From NCBI RefSeq assembly GCF_000153725.1, contig NZ_DS022276.1, positions 531,733 to 593,825 on the forward strand: a DNA stretch of 62,093 nucleotides, in the 5' to 3' direction. The notes beneath the pieces are model-generated. The model did not search any database, was not told the DNA's origin, and worked only from the letters and a program-made list of their open reading frames with translations. Of the stretch, positions 45,654-55,025 are shown in pieces (position 1 is the stretch's first letter; each line of letters opens with the position of its first letter). Both the position numbers and the translations under genes were made by a program. This stretch comes from Salipiger bermudensis HTCC2601 (lineage in GTDB: Bacteria > Pseudomonadota > Alphaproteobacteria > Rhodobacterales > Rhodobacteraceae).

Positions 45654-48110
45654 TCAAAGCTCATCGCGCACCGCCCGGATTGCCCTCAGCACGCGCTCCG
45701 GTGTCGCCGGCGCGTCGAGTGCCGGATAGCGCGTGCCGCAGGACGCCACCGCGTCCGACAGTGCCAGGAAGGCCGAGATGCCCAGCATGAACGGCGGCTC
45801 GCCCACCGCCTTGGAGCGATAGATCGTCTCTTCCTCGTTGCGCCCTTCCCAGAGCGCCACGTTGAATATCTCGGGCCGGTCGGAACAGGCCGGGATCTTG
45901 TAGGTCGAGGGCGCATGGGTGCGCAGCCGCCCGTCTTCGTCCCAGACCAGCTCCTCGGTGGTGAGCCAGCCGGCGCCCTGCACGTAGCCGCCCTCGATCT
46001 GGCCGATATCCAGCGCCGGGTTCAGCGAGGCGCCGCAATCGTGCAGGATGTCGGTGCGCAGGATGCGGTACTCGCCGGTCAGGGTGTCGAGCACCACCTC
46101 GGTGCAGGCCGCGCCATAGGCGAAGTAGAAAAACGGCCTACCCTGCCCCTTGATCCGGTCCCACGCGACCTTGGGCGTCTTGTAGAACCCGGTCGACGAC
46201 AGGCTCACCCGCCCCTCGTAGCAAAGCTTGGCCGCCTGCGCGAAGCTCATCGTCTCGCTTCCGACCGTGACCTCCCCGCCGGCAAAGGCGACCTCCGAGG
46301 TCTTGGCCTGGAATAGCCCCGCCAGATGCTCGGCCATGCGGTCGCGGATGGTGTCGCAGGCGGCCTTGACCGCCATGCCGTTCAGGTCCGAGCCCGAGGA
46401 GGCGGCGGTGGCCGAGGTGTTGGGCACCTTGGCGGTGTCCGTTGCGGTGATCCGCACCATATCGAGCGGCAGGCCGAATCGCGCCGCCGCCACCTGCGCC
46501 ACCTTCTGGAACAGCCCCTGCCCCATCTCGGTGCCGCCATGGTTCAGCGCCACCGAGCCGTCCTGGTAGACATGCACCAGCGCACCGGCCTGGTTGAGGT
46601 GGGTGAGCGTGAACGAAATGCCGAACTTCACCGGCGTCAGCGCGATGCCGCGCTTCAGCAGCGGCGTGCCCACGTTCCACTCTGCCACCCCCGCGCGCCG
46701 CGCCGCGTAGTCGCAGCTCTCGGCCAGCCGTTCGGTCAGTCCGCCAAGGATGAAATCCTCCACGGGCTGGCCGTAATGCGTCACCTGCCTGTCCGCCGGC
46801 ACGCTGGGCGCAGGTCCCGCGGGCACGCTCGACACCGCCCCGCGCGAGGTCAGGTCCTCTTCCGCGGCAGCCTGTTTCTTCTGGCCGGAAATATCCTCGG
46901 GGGGAGGTGCCTGCTCCGCAGGCGCCCGGGGGGCAGACAGCCCCCCGTCCAAACTCTCCACCGCGCCGACATCCGAGTAGTAGTTCAACCGCCGGATCTC
47001 CAGCGGATCGCGCCCCAGCGCATGGGCCACGTGGTCGAGCACCCGCTCGATCCCCAGCATGCCCTGCGGCCCGCCAAAGCCGCGATAGGCGGTGGCGCTC
47101 TGGGTGTTGGTCTTCAGCCGGTGGCTCTCGACCCGCAGGCTGGGAATGTCATAGGCGTTGTCCGAGTGCAGCATGGCCCGGTCCGCCACCGGCAACGACA
47201 GATCCTGCGCCCAGCCGCAGCGGGCATATTGCACGAAATCCACCGCCTTGAGGCGCCCGTTGCCGTCGAAACCGGCGCTGTACTCGATACGGAAATCATG
47301 GCGCTTGCCGGTGATCACCATGTCATCGTCGCGGTCGTAGCGCATCTTGGCGGGCCGTCCGGTCTCGGCCGCCGCCACGGCGCAGGCAATGGCCAGCGCG
47401 TTGCCCTGGCTCTCCTTGCCGCCGAAACCGCCGCCCATGCGCCGGGTCTCGACCCGCACGCCATGCATCGGCAGGTGCAGCGCGTGCGCAACCTTGTGCT
47501 GGATCTCGCTCGGGTGCTGGGTCGAGCTGTGCACCAGCAGGTCGCCGTTTTCCTGCGGCAGCACCATGGCGGCCTGCCCTTCGAGGTAGAAATGCTCCTG
47601 CCCGCCCATCTCGAGCGTGCCCGAGACCGTGTGCTCCGCCTCGGCCATGGCGGCGTCGGCGTCGCCCTTCTCCCAGATCCGCGGGCCGTCCTCGAAGCGG
47701 CTGTCGGCGGCCATCGCCTCGTCGACGGTCAGCACCGCGTCGCGCGGCTGGTAGCTGATCTTCGCCTTGCGCACCGCCTTGCGGGCGGCGAGGTGGCTGG
47801 TGGCCGCGACCATGAAGATCGGCTGGCCGACGTAATGCACCGAGGCCCCGGAAAGCAGCGGCTCGTCATGCAGCGAGGGAGAACAGTCGCAATCCGAGGG
47901 CAGGTCCTTGGCCTCCCAGACCTTCACCACGCCGGGCGCACGGCGCACCTCGGAAAGGTCGATCTCGCGGATCCGGCCCGAGGCGATCTCCGACAGACCG
48001 AAGGCCATGTGCAGGCAGTTCGACGGCACGGGGATGTCGTCGATGTAGCGGGCCTTGCCGGTCACATGCAGCGGCGCCGCGTCATGCGGCAGCGGTTTCG
48101 TAACGCTCAT
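45654..48110 (-). CDS. xdhB: Xanthine dehydrogenase molybdopterin-binding subunit, with in-frame repeat insertion
   Basis: This 818-residue catalytic subunit oxidises hypoxanthine and xanthine. It begins with the small hammerhead domain (TGKARYIDDIPVPSNCLHMAFGLS), then shows GQPIFMVAATSHLAARKA, RMGGGFGGKESQGNALAIACA near residue 240, and the C-terminal LNHGGTEMGQGLFQKVAQVAA, YGAACTEVVLDTLTGEYRI, GGYVQGAGWLTTEELV and KAVGEPPFMLGISAFLAL with the active-site Glu. Rhodobacter XdhB is about 777 residues. The excess of about 40 lies near residues 387-430 (APRAPAEQAPPPEDISG, QKKQAAAEEDL) and is encoded by the intergenic repeat. Start ATG 48110 overlaps xdhA as ATGA. Confidence 0.94.
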   Translation of the reverse strand: MSVTKPLPHDAAPLHVTGKARYIDDIPVPSNCLHMAFGLSEIASGRIREIDLSEVRRAPGVVKVWEAKDLPSDCDCSPSLHDEPLLSGASVHYVGQPIFMVAATSHLAARKAVRKAKISYQPRDAVLTVDEAMAADSRFEDGPRIWEKGDADAAMAEAEHTVSGTLEMGGQEHFYLEGQAAMVLPQENGDLLVHSSTQHPSEIQHKVAHALHLPMHGVRVETRRMGGGFGGKESQGNALAIACAVAAAETGRPAKMRYDRDDDMVITGKRHDFRIEYSAGFDGNGRLKAVDFVQYARCGWAQDLSLPVADRAMLHSDNAYDIPSLRVESHRLKTNTQSATAYRGFGGPQGMLGIERVLDHVAHALGRDPLEIRRLNYYSDVGAVESLDGGLSAPRAPAEQAPPPEDISGQKKQAAAEEDLTSRGAVSSVPAGPAPSVPADRQVTHYGQPVEDFILGGLTERLAESCDYAARRAGVAEWNVGTPLLKRGIALTPVKFGISFTLTHLNQAGALVHVYQDGSVALNHGGTEMGQGLFQKVAQVAAARFGLPLDMVRITATDTAKVPNTSATAASSGSDLNGMAVKAACDTIRDRMAEHLAGLFQAKTSEVAFAGGEVTVGSETMSFAQAAKLCYEGRVSLSSTGFYKTPKVAWDRIKGQGRPFFYFAYGAACTEVVLDTLTGEYRILRTDILHDCGASLNPALDIGQIEGGYVQGAGWLTTEELVWDEDGRLRTHAPSTYKIPACSDRPEIFNVALWEGRNEEETIYRSKAVGEPPFMLGISAFLALSDAVASCGTRYPALDAPATPERVLRAIRAVRDEL
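46876..46950 (+). repeat. Rhodobacteral intergenic repeat, copy inside the xdhB coding sequence
   Basis: TTCTTCTGGCCGGAAATATC, a G-run, an inverted pair (GTGCCTGCTCCGCAGGCGCC) and GGGGGGCAGACAGCCCCCC lie in frame in xdhB. The reverse-strand translation is APRAPAEQAPPPEDISGQKK. It is the same family as the copies at 5804, 5969, 13241, 17261 and 54788. Confidence 0.85.
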
Positions 48111-49489
48111 GCCCGCACCTCCCGGACGTCTGTGGCCGCGCCCATGTCCTCGAGCAGGCAGCGGGTCAGCATGTTGCGCGCCGCGGCGAGCCGGTACTCG
48201 GCACTCGCCCGCATGTCCGAAAGCGGCGCGAAATCCTGCTCCCACGCGTCCCACGCGGAAACCACCGCCTCGTCGGTCCACGGCTTGCCGGTCAGCGCCG
48301 CTTCGACCGCCGCTGCGCGCTTGGGGATGCCCGCCATGCCACCAAAGGCGATGCGGGCCGTCACGACCTTGCCGTCCTCGACGGTAACGTTGAACGCGCC
48401 GCAGACCGCCGAGATGTCCTGATCGAAACGTTTCGAAAGCTTGTAGACCTTCAGCCGATCAGGCTGGCGCGGGATCGTCACCGCCTCGACGAACTCGCCC
48501 GGATAGCGATCCTGCTTGCCGTACTCGATGAAGAACTCCTCCAGCGCCATCTCGCGCCGCGTGTCGCGGAAACGCAGGCGCAGCCGCGCGCCCAGCGCGA
48601 TCAGCGCCGGGGGGTTGTCCCCGATCGGTGAGCCGTTGGCGATGTTGCCGCCGATGGTGGCGGCGGCGCGCACCTGCGCCGAGCCGTAGCGGCGCAGCAT
48701 CCCGGCATAGCTCGGGTAGTGCTCCCGCATCAGATCGAGCACCCGGTCCATGGTGACGCCGGCCCCGATCCGGATGGCCTCATCCCTGACCTCGATCTGC
48801 TGCAGGTCCTCGCAGCGGTTGAGAAAAATCACCTCTGGCAGCTCGCGCAGCTGCTTGGTAACCCAAAGCCCGACATCGGTGGCGCCGGCAACGATGGTTG
48901 CCGAGGGGTGCTTGGCCACCAGCTCGGCCAGCTCATCGCTGCTTGAGGGCGAGTGCGCGCTGAGATCGGCAGAGGAGACCTGCCCGGCCACCTTGGGAAG
49001 CGCGGGCTCTTCCATCCAGTCCGGCACCGGCGCGTCGGCGGCGGCCTCGGCCGCGCGCACGATGGGGGCGTAGCCGGTGCAACGGCAGAGATTGCCCGCC
49101 AGCGCATCGTCGTATTGGGTGTCGCCGACCTTGTGCGCCTTGGCCATCGAGACCACGAATCCCGGCGTGCAGAAGCCGCATTGCGAGCCATGATGCGTGA
49201 CCATCGCTTCCTGCACCGGGTGGAGGCTGCCATCGGGCCCGGCGAGCCCCTCGACGGTGCGCAGCGCCTTGCCGTGCAACTGCGGCAGGAACAGGATGCA
49301 GGCGTTGAGTGCCCGCGAGCCGTGCGCGTCGGTGACCATCACCGTGCAGGCGCCGCAATCGCCTTCGTTGCAGCCTTCCTTGGTGCCGCTCAGACCACGC
49401 TCCTCGCGCAGCCAGTCGAGAGCCGTGCGCGTCGGGGATACGCCGCGCAGCTCCACTCTTTCCCCGTTCAGAAGAAAGCAGATATCCAT
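48107..49489 (-). CDS. xdhA: Xanthine dehydrogenase small subunit (FeS/FAD)
   Basis: This 460-residue electron-transfer subunit has two 2Fe-2S domains: TKEGCNEGDCGACTVMV near residue 37, and HHGSQCGFCTPGFVVSM with NLCRCTGYAPI near residues 100-140. An FAD-binding domain (IVAGATDVGLWVTKQL near 203; ATIGGNIANGSPIGDNPPALIALGA near 295) and a CO_deh_flav_C-like end follow. It closely resembles XdhA of Rhodobacter capsulatus. ATG 49489 (MDICFLLNGERV) matches the usual start; an ATG 39 bases upstream has a slightly better ribosome binding site and cannot be excluded. It is first in the eight-gene purine operon. Confidence 0.95.
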   Translation of the reverse strand: MDICFLLNGERVELRGVSPTRTALDWLREERGLSGTKEGCNEGDCGACTVMVTDAHGSRALNACILFLPQLHGKALRTVEGLAGPDGSLHPVQEAMVTHHGSQCGFCTPGFVVSMAKAHKVGDTQYDDALAGNLCRCTGYAPIVRAAEAAADAPVPDWMEEPALPKVAGQVSSADLSAHSPSSSDELAELVAKHPSATIVAGATDVGLWVTKQLRELPEVIFLNRCEDLQQIEVRDEAIRIGAGVTMDRVLDLMREHYPSYAGMLRRYGSAQVRAAATIGGNIANGSPIGDNPPALIALGARLRLRFRDTRREMALEEFFIEYGKQDRYPGEFVEAVTIPRQPDRLKVYKLSKRFDQDISAVCGAFNVTVEDGKVVTARIAFGGMAGIPKRAAAVEAALTGKPWTDEAVVSAWDAWEQDFAPLSDMRASAEYRLAAARNMLTRCLLEDMGAATDVREVRA

Positions 49490-49638
49490 ATGAAGAACCC
49501 GCCGCGATACCCCGTCCCTGTCATGCACACCCTCGATGCGGCGTAGAAAGCGTGCGGACCTTTATCGATCCGCTACAGGCTAGGTTCCGGGTTTCCCGCT
49601 TGGCAAGAGGAAAATGCCCATTTGAGAGGCAGATGGGC

Positions 49639-49670
49639 GGAGGGTGCCACCAAACTTGGCGTCACCCTCC
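49639..49670 (-). terminator. Hairpin downstream of the alpha/beta hydrolase gene
   Basis: GGAGGGTG pairs with CACCCTCC around an inner CCA...TGG stem. It lies 12 bases past the hydrolase stop and about 150 bases before xdhA. No T-tract follows on the reverse strand, so factor-independent termination is uncertain. Confidence 0.5.
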
Positions 49671-49682
49671 AAGGTCGCGCCA

Positions 49683-50663
49683 TCAGCTGGCGCCGGCCTC
49701 ATCGGGTTGGCGGAAATCGCGAGTGAGGAAGTCGGTGATGCACTGCACCGGCGCGGACTGGCCGACGATGGTGTTGTGATCCGCGTTCTCGAAGATCTCG
49801 ATTCGACCTTCGGCCCAAACATCCGCCAGCGGCTCGAGATCCTCTGCCGGAGCAGCGTAGTCGTTGCGCGCATGCACGGCGAGCATCGGCTCGGAACGCG
49901 TTGCGGCGATGGCACGCCACGGCGCCTCGGCCGGGTACGGGGCGCTCAGACGGACGACCTCGTCGACGAAGCGCTCGAGACAGTCGCCTTCAATGCCGTA
50001 TTGGGAGCCGCCGAGCCGCAGCAGCTTGCGCTGGTCGAGTGGCGCCGAGATGAGTACCACGCGGCCGCATTCCAGCCCGTCCTCGAGCGCGAAGATCAGA
50101 CCGTTGGCACTGACGCAATGGGCGATCGCCCCGTCATAGGGGCCATGGGTCCGGGCGCAGTCGTGGATCGCACGGGTGATGTCGGCGATGCTGCACGGGT
50201 CCCGATCGGGCTCGATATGGCCCGGAAGCAGCAGCGCATCGACTTCGGCGCCCGCGTTCTGCAGCGCGCGGATCATGCGGCCGAACTGGCGCACATTGCC
50301 GTCATGGCCGTGCACCAGCAGGATGCGCTGACCGGTGGGCTCGGCCATCGGAGCGTGGCGCAGCACCGCCGCCGCCTCGCCCGAGGGCAGGAACTCGGCC
50401 TTGCCCGCACCGCAGAGCCGGGCACGGTCGATATTGGCCGCAGAGCAGAGGTAGCGCTTCGCCAGATGCCGGGCGGTCAGGCCCGGTGCCAGCTTCGCTG
50501 CAGCCAGAAGCGCCTTGCGGCGGCGCTCGCTGGTCCGGGTCGAGAGGCCCGCGCGCCGCTCGGGCGTTTGGCCGTAGGTCGGCATCTGGCCGGCGCCGGT
50601 CTCGGCGAAGGTCATGCCAGTGATGTCGGGAGAATAGGAATCGAGAGCCTTGTCCATTGCCAT
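49683..50663 (-). CDS. Alpha/beta hydrolase family protein
   Basis: This 326-residue protein has a predicted hydrolase fold in its C-terminal two thirds: QRILLVHGHDGNVRQFGRMIRALQNAGAEV near residue 132 (oxyanion HGHDG), AIAHCVSANGLIFALEDG near residue 190 with Ser in CVSANG as probable nucleophile, EPMLAVHARNDYAAPAEDL with Asp near 262, and ENADHNTIVG with His near 293. The N-terminal 110 residues (ERRRKALLAAAKLAPGLTARHLAKRYLCSAAN) form a basic helical region unlike the hydrolase. ATG 50663 lacks a strong ribosome binding site. Substrate is unknown. Confidence 0.75.
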   Translation of the reverse strand: MAMDKALDSYSPDITGMTFAETGAGQMPTYGQTPERRAGLSTRTSERRRKALLAAAKLAPGLTARHLAKRYLCSAANIDRARLCGAGKAEFLPSGEAAAVLRHAPMAEPTGQRILLVHGHDGNVRQFGRMIRALQNAGAEVDALLLPGHIEPDRDPCSIADITRAIHDCARTHGPYDGAIAHCVSANGLIFALEDGLECGRVVLISAPLDQRKLLRLGGSQYGIEGDCLERFVDEVVRLSAPYPAEAPWRAIAATRSEPMLAVHARNDYAAPAEDLEPLADVWAEGRIEIFENADHNTIVGQSAPVQCITDFLTRDFRQPDEAGAS

Positions 50664-50935
50664 ATGCCGCGCTCGGAAGGGGGAGAAACCCGGACCGTCT
50701 ATGTAGGACCGCAGCGCAACACAAGGCGCCACGGCAGGTAAGAAGTGTCGTGTCACCCAAAGTCACCAGAAACTGAGGGGAAAATTGGGCAAACTCGCTA
50801 TCGAAATGTGGTGATTGGGATGGATTCCGTCCGACCATGGCCTTTACCGAGCGATGCCGCAGGCGCGCGGCGCGAAGACACCGGGGCGTGAGTCGGGTCT
50901 TTCGCCGGGCGCGGGCGCGCCATAATGTCGGGCGC

Positions 50936-53900
50936 ATGGCAGATCCCCGATTCATCCACCTCCGCGTTCACACCGAATACTCCCTGCTCGAAGGCGCCAT
51001 CCGCCTGAAGAAGCTTCCCGGCCTCTGCGAGGCCATGGAGATGCCCGCCGTGGCGGTGACCGACACCAACAACCTGTTCTCGGCGCTCGAGTTCTCGGTG
51101 ACCGCGAGCGGCGCCGGGGTGCAGCCGATCGTCGGCTGCCAAGTCGATCTGCGCTACGTGCAGCCGGCCCCGGGAGAACGCCCGAAGGCGCCGGCGCCGG
51201 TGGTGCTGCTGGCCCAGAACGAGCGCGGCTACGAGAACCTGATGAAGCTCAACTCGTGCCTCTACCTGCGGCGCGACGGCGAGCTGGCACATGTGCTGCT
51301 GGACGAGCTCGAAGAGTATGGCGAGGGCGTGATCTGCCTCTCCGGCGGACCAGACGGCCCGGTCGGCCGCCTCCTGCGCGAGAACCACCGCGCCGCGGCG
51401 CAGACCCTGCTGACCCGGCTGCACCAGATCTATCAGGACCGGCTCTATGTCGAATTGCAGCGTCATCCCGGCGAGGACGGCCTGCCCGAGGCCGAGCGCC
51501 TGACCGAGCGCGGCCACGTGGAGATGGCCTACGAGATGGGCATCCCGCTGGTCGCCACCAACGACGTGTATTTCCCCAAGGAGAACATGTACGAGGCGCA
51601 TGACGCGATGATCTGCATCGCCGAGGGCGCCTATGTCGACCAGCAGGAGCCGCGCCGGCGGCTGACCCCGCAGCACTACCTCAAGACCCCGCAGGAGATG
51701 GCGACGCTCTTCGCCGATTTGCCCGAGGCGCTGGAAAACACCGTCGAGATCGCCAAGCGCTGTGCCTTCATGGCCTACCGCCGCGATCCGATCCTGCCGA
51801 AATTCGCAGATGACGAGGTGGTCGAACTGCGCCGTCAGGCCAACGAGGGTCTGCAGAAGCGCCTCTCGGTGATCCCGCACGCGGTGACGGTGGAGAAATA
51901 CCAGGAGCGGCTCGATTTCGAGCTCGGCATCATCGAGGGCATGGGCTTTCCGGGCTACTTCCTGATCGTTGCCGACTTCATCAAGTGGGCCAAGGATCAC
52001 GACATTCCCGTCGGCCCCGGCCGGGGCTCGGGTGCGGGCTCTCTGGTGGCCTACGCGCTGACCATCACCGACCTTGACCCGCTGCGCTATTCGCTGCTGT
52101 TCGAGCGCTTCCTCAACCCCGAACGGGTCTCGATGCCGGACTTCGACATCGACTTCTGCATGGACCGCCGAGAAGAGGTGATCCGCTACGTTCAGGAGAA
52201 ATACGGCCGCGACAAGGTGGGCCAGATCATCACCTTCGGCGCGCTGCTCTCCAAGGCCGCGGTGCGCGACATGGGCCGGGTGCTGCAGATGCCCTACGGC
52301 CAGGTCGACCGGCTGTCGAAGATGATCCCCGTGGAGGGCGTGAAGCCTGTCTCGATCGAGAAGGCGCTGCAGGACGAGCCGCGCCTGCGCGAGGAAGCCG
52401 AGCGCGAGGAGGTCGTCGACCGGCTGCTGAAATACGGCATGCAGGTCGAGGGGCTGCTGCGCTCCGCCGGCACCCACGCCGCCGGCGTGGTCATCGCCGA
52501 CCGCCCCACCGACGAGCTGGTGCCGCTCTACCAGGATCCACGCTCGGACATGCCGGCGACCCAGTTCAACATGAAATGGGTGGAACAGGCGGGTCTGGTG
52601 AAGTTCGACTTCCTCGGCCTGAAGACGCTGACGGTGATCCAGAACGCCGTCGACCTGATCCTCAAGTCCGGCCGCCCGATCCATGTCGCCGCCGACGGAA
52701 GCCAGCTCTACGAGCCGGCCGAGGGCGGCGAGAACCAGATGAACCTCATCCCGCTGGATGACGACAAGACCTACAAGCTCTACGCCTCGGCCAAGACCGT
52801 CGCCGTGTTCCAGGTGGAATCCACCGGCATGATGGACGCGCTCAAGCGCATGAAACCGACCTGCATCGAGGACATCGTGGCCCTCGTGGCGCTCTATCGT
52901 CCCGGCCCGATGGAGAACATCCCGGTCTATTGCGAGGTCAAGAACGGCCAGCGCGAGATCACCTCCGTGCACCCATCGATCGACCACATCCTTGCCGAAA
53001 CCCAGGGCATCATCGTCTACCAGGAACAGGTGATGCAGATCGCCCAGGAGATGGCGGGCTACTCGCTCGGCGGCGCCGACCTGCTGCGCCGCGCCATGGG
53101 CAAGAAGATCAAGGAGGCGATGGACGCCGAGCGCCCGAAATTCGAGTCCGGCGCCGCCAAGAACGGCGTCGAGAAGAAGAAGGCCACCGAGGTCTTCGAC
53201 CTGCTCGAGAAATTCGCCAACTACGGCTTCAACAAGTCCCACGCCGCCGCCTACGCGGTGGTGAGCTACCAGACCGCCTGGCTCAAGGCGAACCACCCGG
53301 TCGAGTTCATGGCCGGCGTGATGAACTGCGACATCCATCTCACCGAGAAGCTGGCGGTCTATTTCTACGAGACCAAGAAGGGCCTCAAGCTCGACTACAT
53401 CCCGCCCTGCGTGAACCGGTCCCAGGCGAGCTTTGACGTCGAGGACGGCAAGCTGGTCTATGCGCTCGGCGCGCTGAAGAATGTCGGGCTTGATGCGATG
53501 CGGCTGGTGGTCGAGGGGCGCCGCTCGGTGCCCGAGGACCCCAGGAGCCCCGACAAGCCCTTCGTCAACGTCTACGATTTCGCCCGCCGGGTCGATCTCA
53601 AGCGCGTCGGCAAGCGGCCGCTCGAGATGATGGCGCGGGCCGGCTGCTTCGACCAGCTCGACCGCAACCGCCGGCGGATCTTCGAATCGCTCGACGCGCT
53701 GGTCGCCTATTCCGCCGCGATCCACGAGCAGAAGGCCTCGGCGCAGGTCTCGCTCTTCGGCGAGGCCGGCGACGACCTGCCCGAGCCGCGGCTGTCGCCG
53801 GCGCCCGACTGGCTGCCCGCCGAGCGGCTCTCGGAGGAGTTCAAGGCGATCGGCTTCTATCTCTCGGGCCACCCGCTCGACGATTACATGCCGGCGCTCA

Positions 53901-54460
53901 AGCGGCGCGACGTGCTGACGCTGGACGAGGTCGAGGACAAGGCCCGAGGCGGCGCCTGCATCGCCAAGATGGGTGGCGTGGTGGCCGGCCGTCAGGAGCG
54001 CAAGTCGGCCAAGGGCAACCGCTTCGCCTTCGCCCAGCTCTCGGACCCGAGCGGCGCCTACGAGGTGACGATCTTCTCGGACACGCTGGAAAAGGCGCGC
54101 GACCTGCTGGAGACCGGCACCAAGGTGGTGGTCACCGTCGAGGCGACGATGGAGTCGGACCAGCTGAAGCTGCTGGCCCGCTCCTTCGGACCGGTCGAGC
54201 AGGTCGTGGCCGATGCCGGCGCCGCGGGCATGAAGATCTACATCGAGAATCCCGACACCGTGGCGCAGGTCGCCTCGGTTCTGGGCCGCGCTGCCGAGCA
54301 GATGCCGCGCGCCGGGCGCGGCCCCGTGCGGCTTTGCTTCGCGGGCTCCGGCTTGCCGGGTGAGGTCGAGATGGATCTCAGGCAGGAATTCCCCGTCACC
54401 CCCGAGATCAAGGGCGCGGTGAAATCGCTCGACGGGGTGATGGCGGTGGAGGATTTCTGA
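50936..54460 (+). CDS. dnaE: DNA polymerase III subunit alpha
   Basis: This 1174-residue replicative polymerase begins with a PHP domain (FIHLRVHTEYSLLEGAIRL near residue 5; AVTDTNNLFSALEF). The catalytic palm shows GPGRGSGAGSLVAYAL near residue 362 and PDFDIDFCMDRREEVIRYV near residue 400 with the metal-binding Asp residues. A helix-hairpin-helix region follows (NYGFNKSHAAAYAVVSYQTAWLKA near 762), then an OB-fold (KMGGVVAGRQERKSAKGNRFAFAQLSD near 1010). ATG 50936 gives the canonical MADPRFIHLRVHTEYS start; the longer open frame upstream was rejected. Gene length is normal. Confidence 0.97.
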   Translation: MADPRFIHLRVHTEYSLLEGAIRLKKLPGLCEAMEMPAVAVTDTNNLFSALEFSVTASGAGVQPIVGCQVDLRYVQPAPGERPKAPAPVVLLAQNERGYENLMKLNSCLYLRRDGELAHVLLDELEEYGEGVICLSGGPDGPVGRLLRENHRAAAQTLLTRLHQIYQDRLYVELQRHPGEDGLPEAERLTERGHVEMAYEMGIPLVATNDVYFPKENMYEAHDAMICIAEGAYVDQQEPRRRLTPQHYLKTPQEMATLFADLPEALENTVEIAKRCAFMAYRRDPILPKFADDEVVELRRQANEGLQKRLSVIPHAVTVEKYQERLDFELGIIEGMGFPGYFLIVADFIKWAKDHDIPVGPGRGSGAGSLVAYALTITDLDPLRYSLLFERFLNPERVSMPDFDIDFCMDRREEVIRYVQEKYGRDKVGQIITFGALLSKAAVRDMGRVLQMPYGQVDRLSKMIPVEGVKPVSIEKALQDEPRLREEAEREEVVDRLLKYGMQVEGLLRSAGTHAAGVVIADRPTDELVPLYQDPRSDMPATQFNMKWVEQAGLVKFDFLGLKTLTVIQNAVDLILKSGRPIHVAADGSQLYEPAEGGENQMNLIPLDDDKTYKLYASAKTVAVFQVESTGMMDALKRMKPTCIEDIVALVALYRPGPMENIPVYCEVKNGQREITSVHPSIDHILAETQGIIVYQEQVMQIAQEMAGYSLGGADLLRRAMGKKIKEAMDAERPKFESGAAKNGVEKKKATEVFDLLEKFANYGFNKSHAAAYAVVSYQTAWLKANHPVEFMAGVMNCDIHLTEKLAVYFYETKKGLKLDYIPPCVNRSQASFDVEDGKLVYALGALKNVGLDAMRLVVEGRRSVPEDPRSPDKPFVNVYDFARRVDLKRVGKRPLEMMARAGCFDQLDRNRRRIFESLDALVAYSAAIHEQKASAQVSLFGEAGDDLPEPRLSPAPDWLPAERLSEEFKAIGFYLSGHPLDDYMPALKRRDVLTLDEVEDKARGGACIAKMGGVVAGRQERKSAKGNRFAFAQLSDPSGAYEVTIFSDTLEKARDLLETGTKVVVTVEATMESDQLKLLARSFGPVEQVVADAGAAGMKIYIENPDTVAQVASVLGRAAEQMPRAGRGPVRLCFAGSGLPGEVEMDLRQEFPVTPEIKGAVKSLDGVMAVEDF

Positions 54461-54493
54461 GCCGGGCGCCTCACCCCGGCCGCGCGCCGCTCC

Positions 54494-54700
54494 TCAGTAG
54501 TGCGGCGGGCGCTCGTCGCCCATCACCACCGCGCCGACCCCCTCGTCCTGCCGCGCCGCCTCGCGCTCGAGCAGCAGCGCCACGCGACGGGTGAGCAGCG
54601 CGATGTCGCGGTCCTGACGCGCCACGGTCTCGGAAAGATCGTCCACCGCCCGCTCGAGATGGGCGATGCGTTCCTGCAGGCTGTCGGTGTCGCTTGGCAT
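54494..54700 (-). CDS. slyX: SlyX family protein
   Basis: This 68-residue coiled-coil protein has the SlyX pattern: LQERIAHLERAVDDLSETVARQDRDIALLTRRVALLLERE, ending ERPPHY. ATG 54700 has GCCGGAGAC before it (GGAG at about 6 bases). It converges with dnaE, with 33 bases between the ends. Function of the family is unknown. Confidence 0.88.
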   Translation of the reverse strand: MPSDTDSLQERIAHLERAVDDLSETVARQDRDIALLTRRVALLLEREAARQDEGVGAVVMGDERPPHY

Positions 54701-54715
54701 GTCTCCGGCTCCTTT

Positions 54716-54768
54716 TGTCGCGCCACATAGGCCGCGCCGCTTATGTCGCGCCACATATGCCGCGCCGC
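54716..54768 (+). repeat. Tandem 25-bp direct repeat upstream of slyX
   Basis: TGTCGCGCCACATAG followed by GCCGCGCCGC occurs at 54716 and again at 54744 with one change (T for G at position 15), with three bases between the units. It lies directly before the slyX start and could include its promoter. Confidence 0.75.
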
Positions 54769-54787
54769 GCGGCTTGGAAAGGGCGCA

Positions 54788-54910
54788 TGGGGGGCGCTGC
54801 CCCCCGGCCTGGCGGCCTCCCCCGGGATATTTTGTGCCAGAAGAAACCAGGGCGGGTGGGGAGTGCGGCGCCCCTGTCTTCTTCTGGCTCTAAATATCCC
54901 CGCCGGAGGC
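54788..54910 (-). repeat. Rhodobacteral intergenic repeat, full copy and half copy
   Basis: At 54788-54846 the reverse complement reads TTCTTCTGGCACAAAATATC, a C/G-run, an inverted pair and a GGGGGCAGCGCCCCCC hairpin. At 54876-54910 a forward half copy reads CTTCTTCTGGCTCTAAATATC. The two heads point outward from a short spacer. Confidence 0.7.
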
Positions 54911-55025
54911 ATCCGACACAAGCCGCAGGATGTAACGCCGGGCCGCTGCACACCGCCGGTCGCTTGCCCCCGCACGCGCAAGCGGCTAAGGGGGGCGCGC
55001 AATCTGGACGAGCCCGGAGCCCGCC

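Larger units (their letters stand above)
54701..55025. other. Repeat-rich gap before hisS
   Basis: This 325-base region has no gene. It contains the tandem 25-mer at 54716-54768, one inverted and one partial copy of the intergenic repeat family (54788-54910), and then the hisS leader. Confidence 0.7.

Noticed and set aside
50798-53872. Long open frame antisense to dnaE
   Set aside because: Shadow of the strongly conserved polymerase gene; no domain, repetitive LxxHV patterns.
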